From: a virus
IMG/VR virus record: IMGVR_UViG_3300008120_000004
Span: 101,077-165,076 of that record
Direction: 5' to 3' (one strand)
Length of the DNA stretch: 64,000 nt
Position 1 is the first letter of the stretch. Every line of letters starts with the position of its first letter. The notes beneath the pieces are model-generated. The model saw only the letters and a program-made list of their open reading frames with translations. It was not told the DNA's origin and searched no databases. Of this stretch, positions 27,929 to 36,537 are shown one piece after another. The translations under genes were made by a program, and so were the position numbers.

Positions 27929-28829
27929 TAAGCTAGTATCAGTTCACTTAGGTAAGGCAGGTGACGGTACGGTTGTAAAACCTTATGTTACACCTGACGA
28001 TGTAGATCCTACTCTACTAGTAGCTGTACCAAGACATTTAAACAGGACGCAATATGATATTCAAGAAGATGACTTACCGTTTGTGGGAGTCGATGCGTGG
28101 AACGCTTATGAGTTCTCAACTCTTTTGGATAATGGTTTTCCCGTCTCTGGTTGGCTTAAGTTTGTCTATGATTCTGATTCCCCTAATATTGTGGAGTCTA
28201 AATCAGTAAAGCTATACCTTAACTCTTATAACATGGCGCGTCTCATTACATCTACATCTGACTTCTGGATGGTAGAAGATAGGATTGCCAGAGACTTGAG
28301 TGATGCTACCGGTGGTGAAGTAGAAGTATATGCGTTCTTTGGAGATGTAGATACTACAAGACCTATTAGTAGTGATTTTGTATCTCTCGAATCTTACTGT
28401 AATGTAGAAAAAATGCAGTTTACAGACTATAATGAGTCTGCCAGTATTTTAGAAGTTGTTCCTTCTATTGGTCGTTATGAAAGATGGCGTTCACATTCTC
28501 TACGTTCAAATTGTCGAGTAACTAATCAACCGGATTGGGGTGATGTGTATGTACATATTAAAGGTGATAAGGCAGTTACTCCAGAATCTCTATTGCAATA
28601 TATTGTTAGCATGCGCAAAGAGAACCACTTCCACGAAGAAATTTGTGAATGTATTTACAAACGTTTGTGGGATCTATTACAACCCGAGGAACTATTCGTG
28701 GCATGCCTCTATACTCGGAGAGGTGGTATTGATATTAACCCTGTACGAGCTTCAAGCCATGATGTGCTCTACACGTACGGTAACATAGCCAGTTCAATTA
28801 CAGCATGTACTAAAACAGCTAGACAGTGA
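27906..28829 (+). CDS. queF: NADPH-dependent preQ0 reductase QueF
   Basis: QueF reduces the nitrile of preQ0 to the aminomethyl group of preQ1. The long (E. coli-type) form is present: ESKSVKLYLNSYNMAR in the N-terminal half, and SNCRVTNQPDWGDVYVHIKG with catalytic Cys203 and the nearby Asp, then ENHFHEEICECIYKRLWDLLQPEELFVACLYTRRGGIDINPVR. ATG 27906 was chosen for its aaagg site. Its presence means the phage can make preQ1, not just preQ0. Confidence 0.93.
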   Translation: MSNQEELNKLVSVHLGKAGDGTVVKPYVTPDDVDPTLLVAVPRHLNRTQYDIQEDDLPFVGVDAWNAYEFSTLLDNGFPVSGWLKFVYDSDSPNIVESKSVKLYLNSYNMARLITSTSDFWMVEDRIARDLSDATGGEVEVYAFFGDVDTTRPISSDFVSLESYCNVEKMQFTDYNESASILEVVPSIGRYERWRSHSLRSNCRVTNQPDWGDVYVHIKGDKAVTPESLLQYIVSMRKENHFHEEICECIYKRLWDLLQPEELFVACLYTRRGGIDINPVRASSHDVLYTYGNIASSITACTKTARQ

Positions 28830-28836
28830 GGATATT

Positions 28837-29307
28837 ATGGGATTAGTTGCCTATGCAGAAAATGAATTAGATCGTATCGGTATGACCGATGACGGAGATA
28901 TGAATGGTATTATGCGTAAACATCTCCTTCATATGGTACATGAGTTCGCTGAAGAAGGTCACTCTGGGTTTTCAGCCAGTTATGCCTTACAATGTCTTAA
29001 AAAACTTCTTAACTTTAAACCACTATCACCATTGACAGGTGAAGATGATGAATGGTCAGAAGTTACACAAAGGAGTGGATACCCACATTTCCAAAATAAA
29101 CGTTGTGGTTCTGTATTCAAAGATGGTAAGAATGGTGAAGCATATGACATCGATGGTAAGGTATTTTGGGAATGGTATATTGATAAAGAAACTGGTGAAA
29201 AACAAAAATCATACTATACCTGTTTTGAATCTAGAGTACCTGTAACTTTTCCTTATGTAGTGCCCGACGAGCCAATTTATGAATATAGAGAAAGTGGTGC
29301 AGAATGA
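28837..29307 (+). CDS. Conserved hypothetical protein
   Basis: The 156-residue protein is acidic, with an N-terminal helical part (HLLHMVHEFAEEGHSGFSASYALQCLKKLL) and an aromatic C-terminal part (GKVFWEWYIDKETGEKQKSYYTCFESRVPVTFPYVVP). Similar proteins occur in many tailed phages without assigned function. It has a gagga ribosome site and a 4-base ATGA overlap with the next gene. Confidence 0.65.
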   Translation: MGLVAYAENELDRIGMTDDGDMNGIMRKHLLHMVHEFAEEGHSGFSASYALQCLKKLLNFKPLSPLTGEDDEWSEVTQRSGYPHFQNKRCGSVFKDGKNGEAYDIDGKVFWEWYIDKETGEKQKSYYTCFESRVPVTFPYVVPDEPIYEYRESGAE

Positions 29308-29516
29308 AGTCACCAGATAATAATGTAAATGAAATATGTGAACAGTTTGTAACTCGTTCGCAACATGGGTTTAATAAGTACGGGGTAACTACTGAACGTA
29401 CTGACTTAGACTTTGATCAATGGATACAGCATCTGAAAGAAGAACTTATGGATGCTGTAGTTTATATTCATCGTATACAAAAAGAAAGAACTAAGTACAG
29501 AGATGACATTAAATGA
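29304..29516 (+). CDS. MazG-like small protein
   Basis: The 70-residue protein has the pattern HGFNKYGVTTERTDLDFDQWIQHLKEELMDAVVYIHRI, in which the EELMDA helix resembles the metal-binding helix of MazG-like pyrophosphohydrolases. It is shorter than classical MazG. It overlaps queC by 14 bases. Nucleotide clean-up is a plausible role, by family resemblance only. Confidence 0.6.
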   Translation: MKSPDNNVNEICEQFVTRSQHGFNKYGVTTERTDLDFDQWIQHLKEELMDAVVYIHRIQKERTKYRDDIK

Positions 29517-30264
29517 CGCCCTAGACCTTTTACCAGATACTTCCGGATGTGTAGTTATTTTATCCGGTGGTATGGATTCTACTATTGCTATGAGATTGGC
29601 TGTAGAAAAATATGGTAGTAAAAACGTATCTGCCTTAACTTTTGATTATGGTCAAAAGCAATCAAAAGAGATTACTATGGCAGGTATTTCAACTGCTATA
29701 CTTCGTGTTACTCATAAAGTAATAGATGCTTCGTTCTTAGGTGATATATCTAAAGGCTTTTCAGCCAATGTAGATAAAGATATCGCCATGCCAACGATTA
29801 AAGAAGTGTTAGGTGATCCTAGACCAAAGACATATGTACCTAATCGTAATATGATCTTAATGTCTATTGCAGCAGCCTATGCTGAAACGAGAAACGTAGA
29901 TACTATTCTTTGTGGCTTACAGGTACATGACGAGTATGGTTATCATGATACTACTCAAAGGTGGGTTAATAAAGTAAACGATCTACTATCAGAAAATAGA
30001 ATTATAAAAATTAAACTGGTAGCACCGTTTAGTAAACTATCCAAGTATGATGAGTTACAGCTACTTCGGGAAATGGAAGGCAATCTACAATTGACTGCTT
30101 TCACATTAACATGCTATAATCCCAATGAAGATGGAGACTCATGCGGTAAATGTCCTAGTTGCTCTGAAAGAATCGCTAACTTTGCTAAGATAGGTGAAAG
30201 AGATCCTAAGACTTACTCTATGAGTATACCTTGGGATGACTTGATTAGTAAAATGAAAGTATAA
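29503..30264 (+). CDS. queC: 7-cyano-7-deazaguanine synthase QueC
   Basis: QueC converts 7-carboxy-7-deazaguanine to preQ0 using ATP and ammonia. Visible are the PP-loop SGGMDS (residues 21-26), ALTFDYGQKQ, YVPNRNMILMSIAAAYAE and the zinc site CYNPNEDGDSCGKCPSC. Length (253 aa) is slightly above the usual size. It is followed after one base by a class II amidotransferase, echoing the Gat-QueC fusions known in archaea and phages. Confidence 0.95.
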   Translation: MTLNDALDLLPDTSGCVVILSGGMDSTIAMRLAVEKYGSKNVSALTFDYGQKQSKEITMAGISTAILRVTHKVIDASFLGDISKGFSANVDKDIAMPTIKEVLGDPRPKTYVPNRNMILMSIAAAYAETRNVDTILCGLQVHDEYGYHDTTQRWVNKVNDLLSENRIIKIKLVAPFSKLSKYDELQLLREMEGNLQLTAFTLTCYNPNEDGDSCGKCPSCSERIANFAKIGERDPKTYSMSIPWDDLISKMKV

Positions 30265-30265
30265 T

Positions 30266-30880
30266 ATGTGCGCTATATTCTGTTCTTTTGATGTAAACAC
30301 ACTCAATAAACTTTATAAGCTAAATGCATATCGAGGTGAGCTTGGTTACTCATTAGGCATCTTTAAAGCAGAAGCAGTTGCTGTTATACAAAATCTTTTC
30401 CAAGAAAGAGAACCTTATCCTGAAGATTTTATTTCTAAAATAGGTGCACCAGGTTATTACTATGTAGGGCATAGTCAAGCACCAACTACAGATAACGATA
30501 ATCAGCACCCCAGTGTAGTTAACGGTACGTACCTATGGCATAATGGTATTATTAAACAATCTAATATACCTGAAGGGTACTGGGATACACTCTGGTTACA
30601 TGAAAAACTGGTTTATAAAGGTTATCATGCGTTATCCGAAGTAGATGGTACTTTTGCCTGTGTATACTATAATAACTATGAGTTGATGGTTTTCCGAAAT
30701 GAAATTTCTCCTCTTTATTATGACGAGAATCTAAACATATCTTCTACTGAGTTCGAAGGTAGTACATTATTACCACCTAATAAAATATTCAGAATCAACT
30801 TACATAACTATAAAGAACTACCTATGTCTGAAATACATAGTTTTGATACAAAAGAGAATCCTTATTTTATACCGGAGTGA
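30266..30880 (+). CDS. Class II glutamine amidotransferase-like protein adjacent to QueC
   Basis: The N-terminus is Met-Cys, so removal of Met would expose a catalytic Cys as in class II (Ntn) amidotransferases. Later elements fit: YVGHSQAPT, LWHNGIIKQ (HNG oxyanion motif), EVDGTFACVYY and FRNEISPLYYD, resembling asparagine synthase/GFAT-type domains. It is separate but adjacent to QueC, whereas related systems have a Gat-QueC fusion. It could supply ammonia to QueC or act on preQ0 to give an amidine (G+-type) base. Which applies is undecided. Confidence 0.72.
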   Translation: MCAIFCSFDVNTLNKLYKLNAYRGELGYSLGIFKAEAVAVIQNLFQEREPYPEDFISKIGAPGYYYVGHSQAPTTDNDNQHPSVVNGTYLWHNGIIKQSNIPEGYWDTLWLHEKLVYKGYHALSEVDGTFACVYYNNYELMVFRNEISPLYYDENLNISSTEFEGSTLLPPNKIFRINLHNYKELPMSEIHSFDTKENPYFIPE

Positions 30881-30882
30881 TT

Positions 30883-31380
30883 ATGAAGCATGTAGCTGGA
30901 TCCAACAGCAAAACAACTCTCACTAATGTACAAGAAGGTGACGTACAGCCTAATGCAATAGACCTGAGACTAGATAAAGTATATTCCATTAACGAACAAA
31001 TATTTGAGATTAGTAATGATCATAAAAAACATCGTGGGTCTACGGAAATCTTTCCTGACGAGGATGGATATTTTACGCTTTCACCGGGGTCTTATGAGAT
31101 CGTTATGGAGAACATCATCCATGTGGGAGAGGGTGAAGCTGGTTGGGTCATTACTAGGAGCACTCTTAACAGAAACGGCTGCTTCATTACTTCAGGTTTG
31201 TATGATTCTGGTTATCATGGTGTTATGGCCGGGGTACTACATATTCAGGTTGGTACGGCGAGGATTAAAAAGGGTACAAGGGTAGGTCAGTATCTATCGT
31301 TTGATGCCGAAGCACTACATAACTATGATGGTGATTACGGTATAAACAAAGAGCACGATAAAAAATATAGCCAAGTATAA
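30883..31380 (+). CDS. dcd: dCTP deaminase / dUTPase-family protein
   Basis: The 165-residue protein shows the Dcd/dUTPase trimer motifs QPNAIDLRLDKVY, WVITRSTLNRNG and GLYDSGYHGVMAGVLHI. These enzymes make or hydrolyse dUTP in thymidylate synthesis. Whether deaminase or diphosphatase activity dominates cannot be decided. ATG 30883 was chosen for its ggag site; a GTG two codons earlier overlaps the previous stop. Confidence 0.82.
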   Translation: MKHVAGSNSKTTLTNVQEGDVQPNAIDLRLDKVYSINEQIFEISNDHKKHRGSTEIFPDEDGYFTLSPGSYEIVMENIIHVGEGEAGWVITRSTLNRNGCFITSGLYDSGYHGVMAGVLHIQVGTARIKKGTRVGQYLSFDAEALHNYDGDYGINKEHDKKYSQV

Positions 31381-31384
31381 CATT

Positions 31385-32338
31385 ATGGCAAAGAATATTC
31401 TCGTTACAGGCGCTACCGGTTTTATTGGTGGCGCTATCTGCATTGAGTTAAATAGGTTAAAACATAATGTAATCGGTGTTGATAAAGTATACCGAGAAAG
31501 AATTAACCCCTACATAGATAAGTTCTATAAGGGGGACATATTAGATGTTATTACTCCAGAATTTTTACAGCAATATAAGTTTGATGCTGTAATACACTGT
31601 GCGGGTACAAACCTAGTTGGTCCAAGTATACATTGGCCAGACAACTATTATGTAAATAACGTATCTAAGACTATACATCTAATAAGCTTACTTAGTAGAT
31701 ATCAAAAACACACACACTTCATGTTTAGTAGTAGTGCATCTGTCTATAGAACTAATAACAATCTATTAGACGAAGAAGCTGTAAAAGAACCACAATCACC
31801 TTATGCCAGAACAAAGTTAATGGTTGAGGAGGTTCTTGAAGACTATAGAAAAGCTCATGACTTTAAATATACAGCCTTCAGGTATTTCAATGCATGTGGA
31901 TCCGTAGGTAGTATACATGGTCAAGAACCTCACTCGACACATATCTTTCCTCAGTTATTCGAATCTAAATCATTTGTATTAAATGGTACGGATTATAAAA
32001 CTGAAGACGGTACTTGTGTAAGAGATTATATTCATATTAACGATATTGCTACAGCACATGTTAGAGCTATGGAAAGACATGCCATAGGAGTATATAATCT
32101 AGGTAGTGGTGTAGGCATGTCCAACCAGCAAATTATTAACAAAGTGTTTGAGAAGATTGGTGAACAACCAATACGCATAGGTCCTAGAAGACCTGGAGAT
32201 TGTGATAAGCTAGTAGCAGATATATCTAAAGCTAAAATGATATTACAATGGACACCAGTTTGTACATTATCAGATATAGTTAATGATCTAGATGAATGGT
32301 ATAAATCTTCTAACTATAGAAAAATAAAGTTTTATTAA
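31385..32338 (+). CDS. NAD-dependent sugar epimerase/dehydratase (GalE-like)
   Basis: The 317-residue SDR enzyme has the Rossmann motif VTGATGFIGGAI at the start, the catalytic FSSSASVYR and YARTKLMVEE (YxxxK), then ACGSVGSIHGQEPHSTHIFP and NLGSGVGMSNQQII. This is the arrangement of UDP-glucose/galactose epimerases. It probably makes a nucleotide sugar for the phage glycosyltransferase at 20100 or for envelope remodelling; that link is inferred. Confidence 0.85.
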   Translation: MAKNILVTGATGFIGGAICIELNRLKHNVIGVDKVYRERINPYIDKFYKGDILDVITPEFLQQYKFDAVIHCAGTNLVGPSIHWPDNYYVNNVSKTIHLISLLSRYQKHTHFMFSSSASVYRTNNNLLDEEAVKEPQSPYARTKLMVEEVLEDYRKAHDFKYTAFRYFNACGSVGSIHGQEPHSTHIFPQLFESKSFVLNGTDYKTEDGTCVRDYIHINDIATAHVRAMERHAIGVYNLGSGVGMSNQQIINKVFEKIGEQPIRIGPRRPGDCDKLVADISKAKMILQWTPVCTLSDIVNDLDEWYKSSNYRKIKFY

Positions 32339-32347
32339 GAGGTAAAA

Positions 32348-32860
32348 ATGTCCGATCAACGCATTTCAAGAACTTACAAATATGTAAGTACAAAAGAGTA
32401 TCACGATTCGTTTCCTTGTGCATATCGCCAATGGCGTGCCGACTCACATTGTAACCTAATTCATGGTTACAGTTTTAACATGAAGTTTTATTTCGGTACA
32501 GATCATCTAGATGTACGTAATTGGGTAGCTGATTATGGTGGTTTAAAAGAGCTGAAGAACGTCCTAGAGGATCAATTTGATCATACTTTACTTGTAGCTC
32601 AGGATGATCCAGAAATTGATATGTTTTATAAACTACAGGAGAAAAAATTAGCTAAGCTTACTATACTACCTAGGTTAGGATGTGAGGGTCTAGCTGATAT
32701 GCTTTATAAGTATGTAAACGGGGTATATATCCCCGACATGTGGGGTCCCGGTGAAGCCGATCGCTTATGGTGTTATAGAGTAGAAGTAAGAGAAACACAG
32801 AGCAACATGGCATGGCGTGAAGGTCATAGGGAGTGGAACGAAGATCTTTTCGAAGGATAG
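32348..32860 (+). CDS. queD: 6-carboxytetrahydropterin synthase-like protein (QueD)
   Basis: QueD makes 6-carboxy-tetrahydropterin from dihydroneopterin triphosphate. The protein keeps the family layout: FPCAYRQWRADSHCNLIHGYSF, YGGLKELKNVLEDQFDHTLL with the catalytic Asp-His, and GCEGLADMLYKYV with the catalytic Glu. However, the usual AAH and HGH zinc-ligand motifs read CAY and HGY, so two of the three classical His ligands appear replaced, unless the neighbouring SHC His substitutes. It completes the FolE-QueD-QueE-QueC-QueF set. Confidence 0.82.
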   Translation: MSDQRISRTYKYVSTKEYHDSFPCAYRQWRADSHCNLIHGYSFNMKFYFGTDHLDVRNWVADYGGLKELKNVLEDQFDHTLLVAQDDPEIDMFYKLQEKKLAKLTILPRLGCEGLADMLYKYVNGVYIPDMWGPGEADRLWCYRVEVRETQSNMAWREGHREWNEDLFEG

Positions 32861-32863
32861 CAT

Positions 32864-33037
32864 ATGAAAAAAGTAGATTATCTTGAAGCGCTTCAAAAAC
32901 AACACGACGATTTAGATAAAATTATTGATGAGGAGTATAGGCATTTCAAAGATGATAATCTTGTAAAACATATGAAAAAGAAGAAACTACAACTTAAAGA
33001 TGAAATCGAAGTATTGAGCAAACAATTAAATGGCTAA
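32864..33037 (+). CDS. DUF465-like small coiled-coil protein
   Basis: This 57-residue protein has the DUF465/YdcH pattern: ALQKQHDDLDKIIDEEY followed by VKHMKKKKLQLKDEIEVL. It is predicted to be a two-helix coiled coil of unknown function. The ORF overlaps the ATG (33030) of the damaged gp47 gene. Confidence 0.7.
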   Translation: MKKVDYLEALQKQHDDLDKIIDEEYRHFKDDNLVKHMKKKKLQLKDEIEVLSKQLNG

Positions 33038-33996
33038 AGTTCTGGCCTGAAATAGACAGAAATGAAATTAGAACTATTTTTCATCTCGGTGATTGCTTTG
33101 ATCGCCGCAAGTATATTAATTTCAATACTCTAAAATCATGTAGAGAATATTTCTTCGATCAAGCAAAGAAAAGAGATATTCAGCTAGTAATGATTGTAGG
33201 TAATCATGACACGTTTTTTAAAAATACTAACGGTGTTAATGCACATAGTCTACTACTAAAAGAATATGATAACATCCTTGCTTATAGTGGTCCTACTGAT
33301 TATAGTATTAGCGGAAGAACTATTCTATTGATGCCATGGATATGTACTGAAAATTATGAAGAATCGATGGATGCGCTTAAAACAACAGACTCAAAAGTTT
33401 GTTTTGGACATTTTGAAATTGCTGGTTTCCAAATGTATAAAGGGCATGAAAACGATGATGGATTTGATCCTAACATTTTTAGTAGATTCGATATCGTATG
33501 TTCTGGCCACTATCATCATCGTTCCAATAATGGTAATATTCATTATCTTGGGAACCCTTATGAGCTTACTTGGGCTGATTATGATGACCCCCGTGGCTTT
33601 CATATATTCGATACGAAAGATCTTTCCTTAGAGTTCATACAAAACCCTTTCAATATCTTCTCAAAAATCTACTACGACGATACAAAAGATATCAGTTATA
33701 GTAAAGAAGATTTCGAAGGCAAGCATCTAAAACTTATTGTTGTTAATAAGACTGATCACTATAAATTTGACAAATTTCTCGAAAAGATATATCAATCTAA
33801 TCCATTAGAGCTTAAAATTATAGAAGACCTATCTGAGTTTGAGTCAGATGCTTTAGATGATGAGAATCTAGACCTAGAAGATACTATGTCACTACTATCA
33901 CAGTATGTTGATAGTCTTGAGACTGAAGCTAACAAAGACAGAATTAAGACTATTATGAAAACATTGTATGTGGAAGCACAAAACATTGAAGAATGA
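33030..33996 (+). pseudogene. 47: gp47-like recombination nuclease subunit, 5' end disrupted
   Basis: T4 gp47 is the Mre11-type nuclease partner of gp46. From about 33037 the frame reads a clear gp47 (WPEIDRNEIRTIFHLGDCFDRRKYINF, IVGNHDTFF, LLMPWICTENYEE, FGHFEIAGFQMYKG, CSGHYHHRSNNGNIHYLGNPYELTW). The natural ATG at 33030 is in another frame and stops after MAKVL plus one residue. The N-terminal ~30 residues, including the first metal-binding D-x-H motif, are missing. The pattern fits an out-of-frame deletion in this sequence, real or an assembly error. The longest intact ATG frame is 33190-33996. Confidence 0.8.
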
Positions 33997-35656
33997 TTAT
34001 ATTTAAATCGATCAAGTATCGTAATTTTCTATCGACCGGTAGCCAGTTTACAGAAATATACTTTAACAAATCACCTATGACGTTGATTGTAGGTGAGAAT
34101 GGTGCGGGAAAGTCTACCGTGCTTGATGCGTTATGTTTTGTATTGTTTGGTAAACCGTTTAGAAATATTAACAAGCCTCAACTGATTAATAGTATCAACA
34201 ACAAGCAGCTAGAAGTTGAGGTTGAGTTCAGCATTGGTACAAAAGAGTATAAGATAAGACGAGGTGCAAAGCCAAATATCTTTGAAATATACTTGAACGA
34301 CCAATTGCTGAATCAAGATGCAGCTGCTAGAGACTACCAAAAGTACTTAGAAGAGCATGTTCTTAAACTTAACTTCAAGTCTTTTACGCAGATCGTTATT
34401 CTTGGTTCAGCATCCTTTACACCTTTTATGCAACTACCCACAGGGCATACGATGTATTAAAGCAAAAGTATAACGATATAAAAGATAAGGTCAGTGCTCT
34501 TGAAAGTGAAATTAGTGTAGGTAAGACAAAAGTCAAGCTACAGCAAGACTATGTTAAGACCTTAGAAGATGATAAGCAAAAGAAGGTAGAAGATGTACAA
34601 AAACGCATATCTGAATCGTCTGCAGAGATTACAAAACTCAATGCTAGCGTTACAGTCGAGAAAGAAAAAGAAACTGGCCTTCAATCCAGTATACTCGACG
34701 CGAAGGAGAAGCGTGGCAAGAGATCTGAAATGGAAGCTCTCCTTAGAAAACTTGCCGAAAAAATTAAGACTCAAGAAAAGCATATTGGGTTTTACGAGCA
34801 ACATGATGTATGCCCGACATGTAATCAAGGGCTTGATGAGTCACACAAGCATGAAGCGATCACCACGCATACGCATAAGATCGGAGAAGTACAAACTGCC
34901 ATCGAATCTCTCTCCTCACAGCTTGAAGTTATTGAAACTAGACTTGATGAGATTGCTGCTATCGAGGAAGAAATTTCTCAATGTAAAGAAAATATTATCG
35001 AGCTCAATACAAAAATTATCGCCGAACAAAACTACATTAAAAAGCTCCAGGATGAGCTTCAGGCTCAAGCGACTGACAACGCTAATGTCGAGGACGAGAA
35101 GAAGAAAATCAAAGACTTGGCGAAACAAGTGGTTGAACTCGCCAATAAAAAAAGTGAATTATCGGAGGAAAGGTTCTACCTGGAAGTGGCAGGTATCCTT
35201 CTCAAAGACACCGGAATTAAAACTAAAGTCATAAAGCAATATTTACCAGTCATTAATAAGCTCGTTAATAAGTATTTACAGGCTATGGACTTTTTTGTCC
35301 ATTTCGAATTAGACGAGACATTTAATGAAACAATCAAATCAAGACATAGAGACGAGTTCTCATATGCGTCGTTTAGCGAGGGTGAGAAGCAGCGTATTGA
35401 TCTTGCTCTTCTTTTTGCTTGGCGTACTATTGCAAAGATGAAGAACTCAATAAGTACAAACTTATTGATGTTAGACGAAGTATTCGACTCCTCACTAGAT
35501 ATAAATGGTACCGACTTTGTAATGACATTACTACACACTCTGGGTGATGAGACTAATGTGTTTATTATTAGTCATAAGGATGCTTTATTCGATAAGTTCA
35601 GAAGTGTAATTAAGTTTGAAAAGAAGAATGGTTATAGTCAGATTGCGAGAAACTAA
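33993..35656 (+). pseudogene. 46: gp46-like SMC/Rad50 ATPase, interrupted in the middle
   Basis: T4 gp46 is the Rad50-like ATPase of the gp46/47 exonuclease. The first part (33993-34460) has Walker A GENGAGKS and GKPFRNINKPQLINSINNKQLEVEV, up to LGSASFTPFMQLPTGH, then a stop. The coding sense resumes in another frame from about 34442 to 35656 with coiled coils, the zinc-hook CPTC (about 34813), and the signature FSEGEKQRIDLALLFAWR plus Walker B MLDEVFDSS. Family residues expected after PFMQLPT (an RR..VEDLL-type helix, roughly 25-30 residues) are absent. An out-of-frame deletion or assembly error is the simplest reading. Confidence 0.82.
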
Positions 35657-36249
35657 TGGAACATCAATTATATGATTGGCCTCTAGATGTTATAGAAGGT
35701 CCGCTTTATATTACCTTTGAAGACTTTCTAACCCCTGAAGAGGTAGATAAGGTACACCAACTAGGCAATGCTCAAGTGATGAGAAGAGCGTCTACCTATA
35801 CAGATGGAAGTGAAGATCCTGAAGTAAGAAAGTCTACCATAAGCTGGATTCCTTCTAATAATACTAATGCTCATTGGTTATTTAAGAAGCTTCAGAATAA
35901 AATATTTGAAGTTAATAACGATAAGTACAAATATGATTTGTTCTCAATAGATCATCTTCAATATGCTATTTACGGTAAGTATGAGCATTTTACTGACCAC
36001 ATAGACATTAGTAGTGCAGGGAGAATGGGAATACGAAAGCTAAGTTTTTCTATTCAACTAACTGATGGTGACACATATAAGGGTGGAGACTTATCGTTGA
36101 AACACATAGAAGTTAAACCGGTAGTTCTATCTCGTAAAAAAGGATCGATTTCTTTCTTTCCAGCATACATTGTACATGGAGTCTCTCCTGTACTGCAAGG
36201 AGAAAGAAGAGCCCTAGTTGGTTGGGTTCAGGGTCCTAGATGGAGATAA
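35656..36249 (+). CDS. 2-oxoglutarate/Fe(II)-dependent oxygenase
   Basis: This 197-residue protein has the double-stranded beta-helix motifs HFTDHIDIS (metal HxD), YKGGDLSL, and SFFPAYIVHGVSPVLQGERRALVGWVQGP with the distal His and the 2OG-binding Arg. It resembles PiuC/P4H-type hydroxylases. Such enzymes are common in aquatic T4-like phages with unknown substrates. It starts on the last base of the gp46 frame. Confidence 0.85.
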   Translation: MEHQLYDWPLDVIEGPLYITFEDFLTPEEVDKVHQLGNAQVMRRASTYTDGSEDPEVRKSTISWIPSNNTNAHWLFKKLQNKIFEVNNDKYKYDLFSIDHLQYAIYGKYEHFTDHIDISSAGRMGIRKLSFSIQLTDGDTYKGGDLSLKHIEVKPVVLSRKKGSISFFPAYIVHGVSPVLQGERRALVGWVQGPRWR

Positions 36250-36264
36250 TGAAAGAGAGAAAAA

Positions 36265-36537
36265 ATGTCAAACATACCTCCAGAGTATCTAGATGATAGC
36301 TTTGACTTTGGCTTTACAGCTGTAGACGAAGAATACATTACCTCACCAGTATTAACAGAAACCTACACTACAGTAGAAGGTGAGTATAAAGCTAAATTAA
36401 AAGCTGTAGAGCAACTTATTATTCCTTTGCTAGTTAACCTGATGAAGAATCCTGATAAGGATTATATTAAGTGGCCTAATAGAGCTCCACAGATACAAAA
36501 GCAAATTGATAAAATTTTAGGGATTACAAGAAGCTAA
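36265..36537 (+). CDS. Conserved hypothetical protein
   Basis: The 90-residue acidic protein begins SNIPPEYLDDSFDFGFTAVDE and ends in a helical part with a WPNRAPQIQKQIDKIL segment. A gagagaaaa site precedes the start and the stop overlaps the next start (TAATG). No family was recognised; it may be a small structural or assembly protein. Confidence 0.6.
   Translation: MSNIPPEYLDDSFDFGFTAVDEEYITSPVLTETYTTVEGEYKAKLKAVEQLIIPLLVNLMKNPDKDYIKWPNRAPQIQKQIDKILGITRS

Noticed and set aside
34593-35234. A 213-codon open frame inside the gp46 region
   Set aside because: It is Ser/Arg/Lys-rich nonsense composition in an alternative frame; the other frame carries the zinc-hook CPTC and Rad50 signature of gp46.
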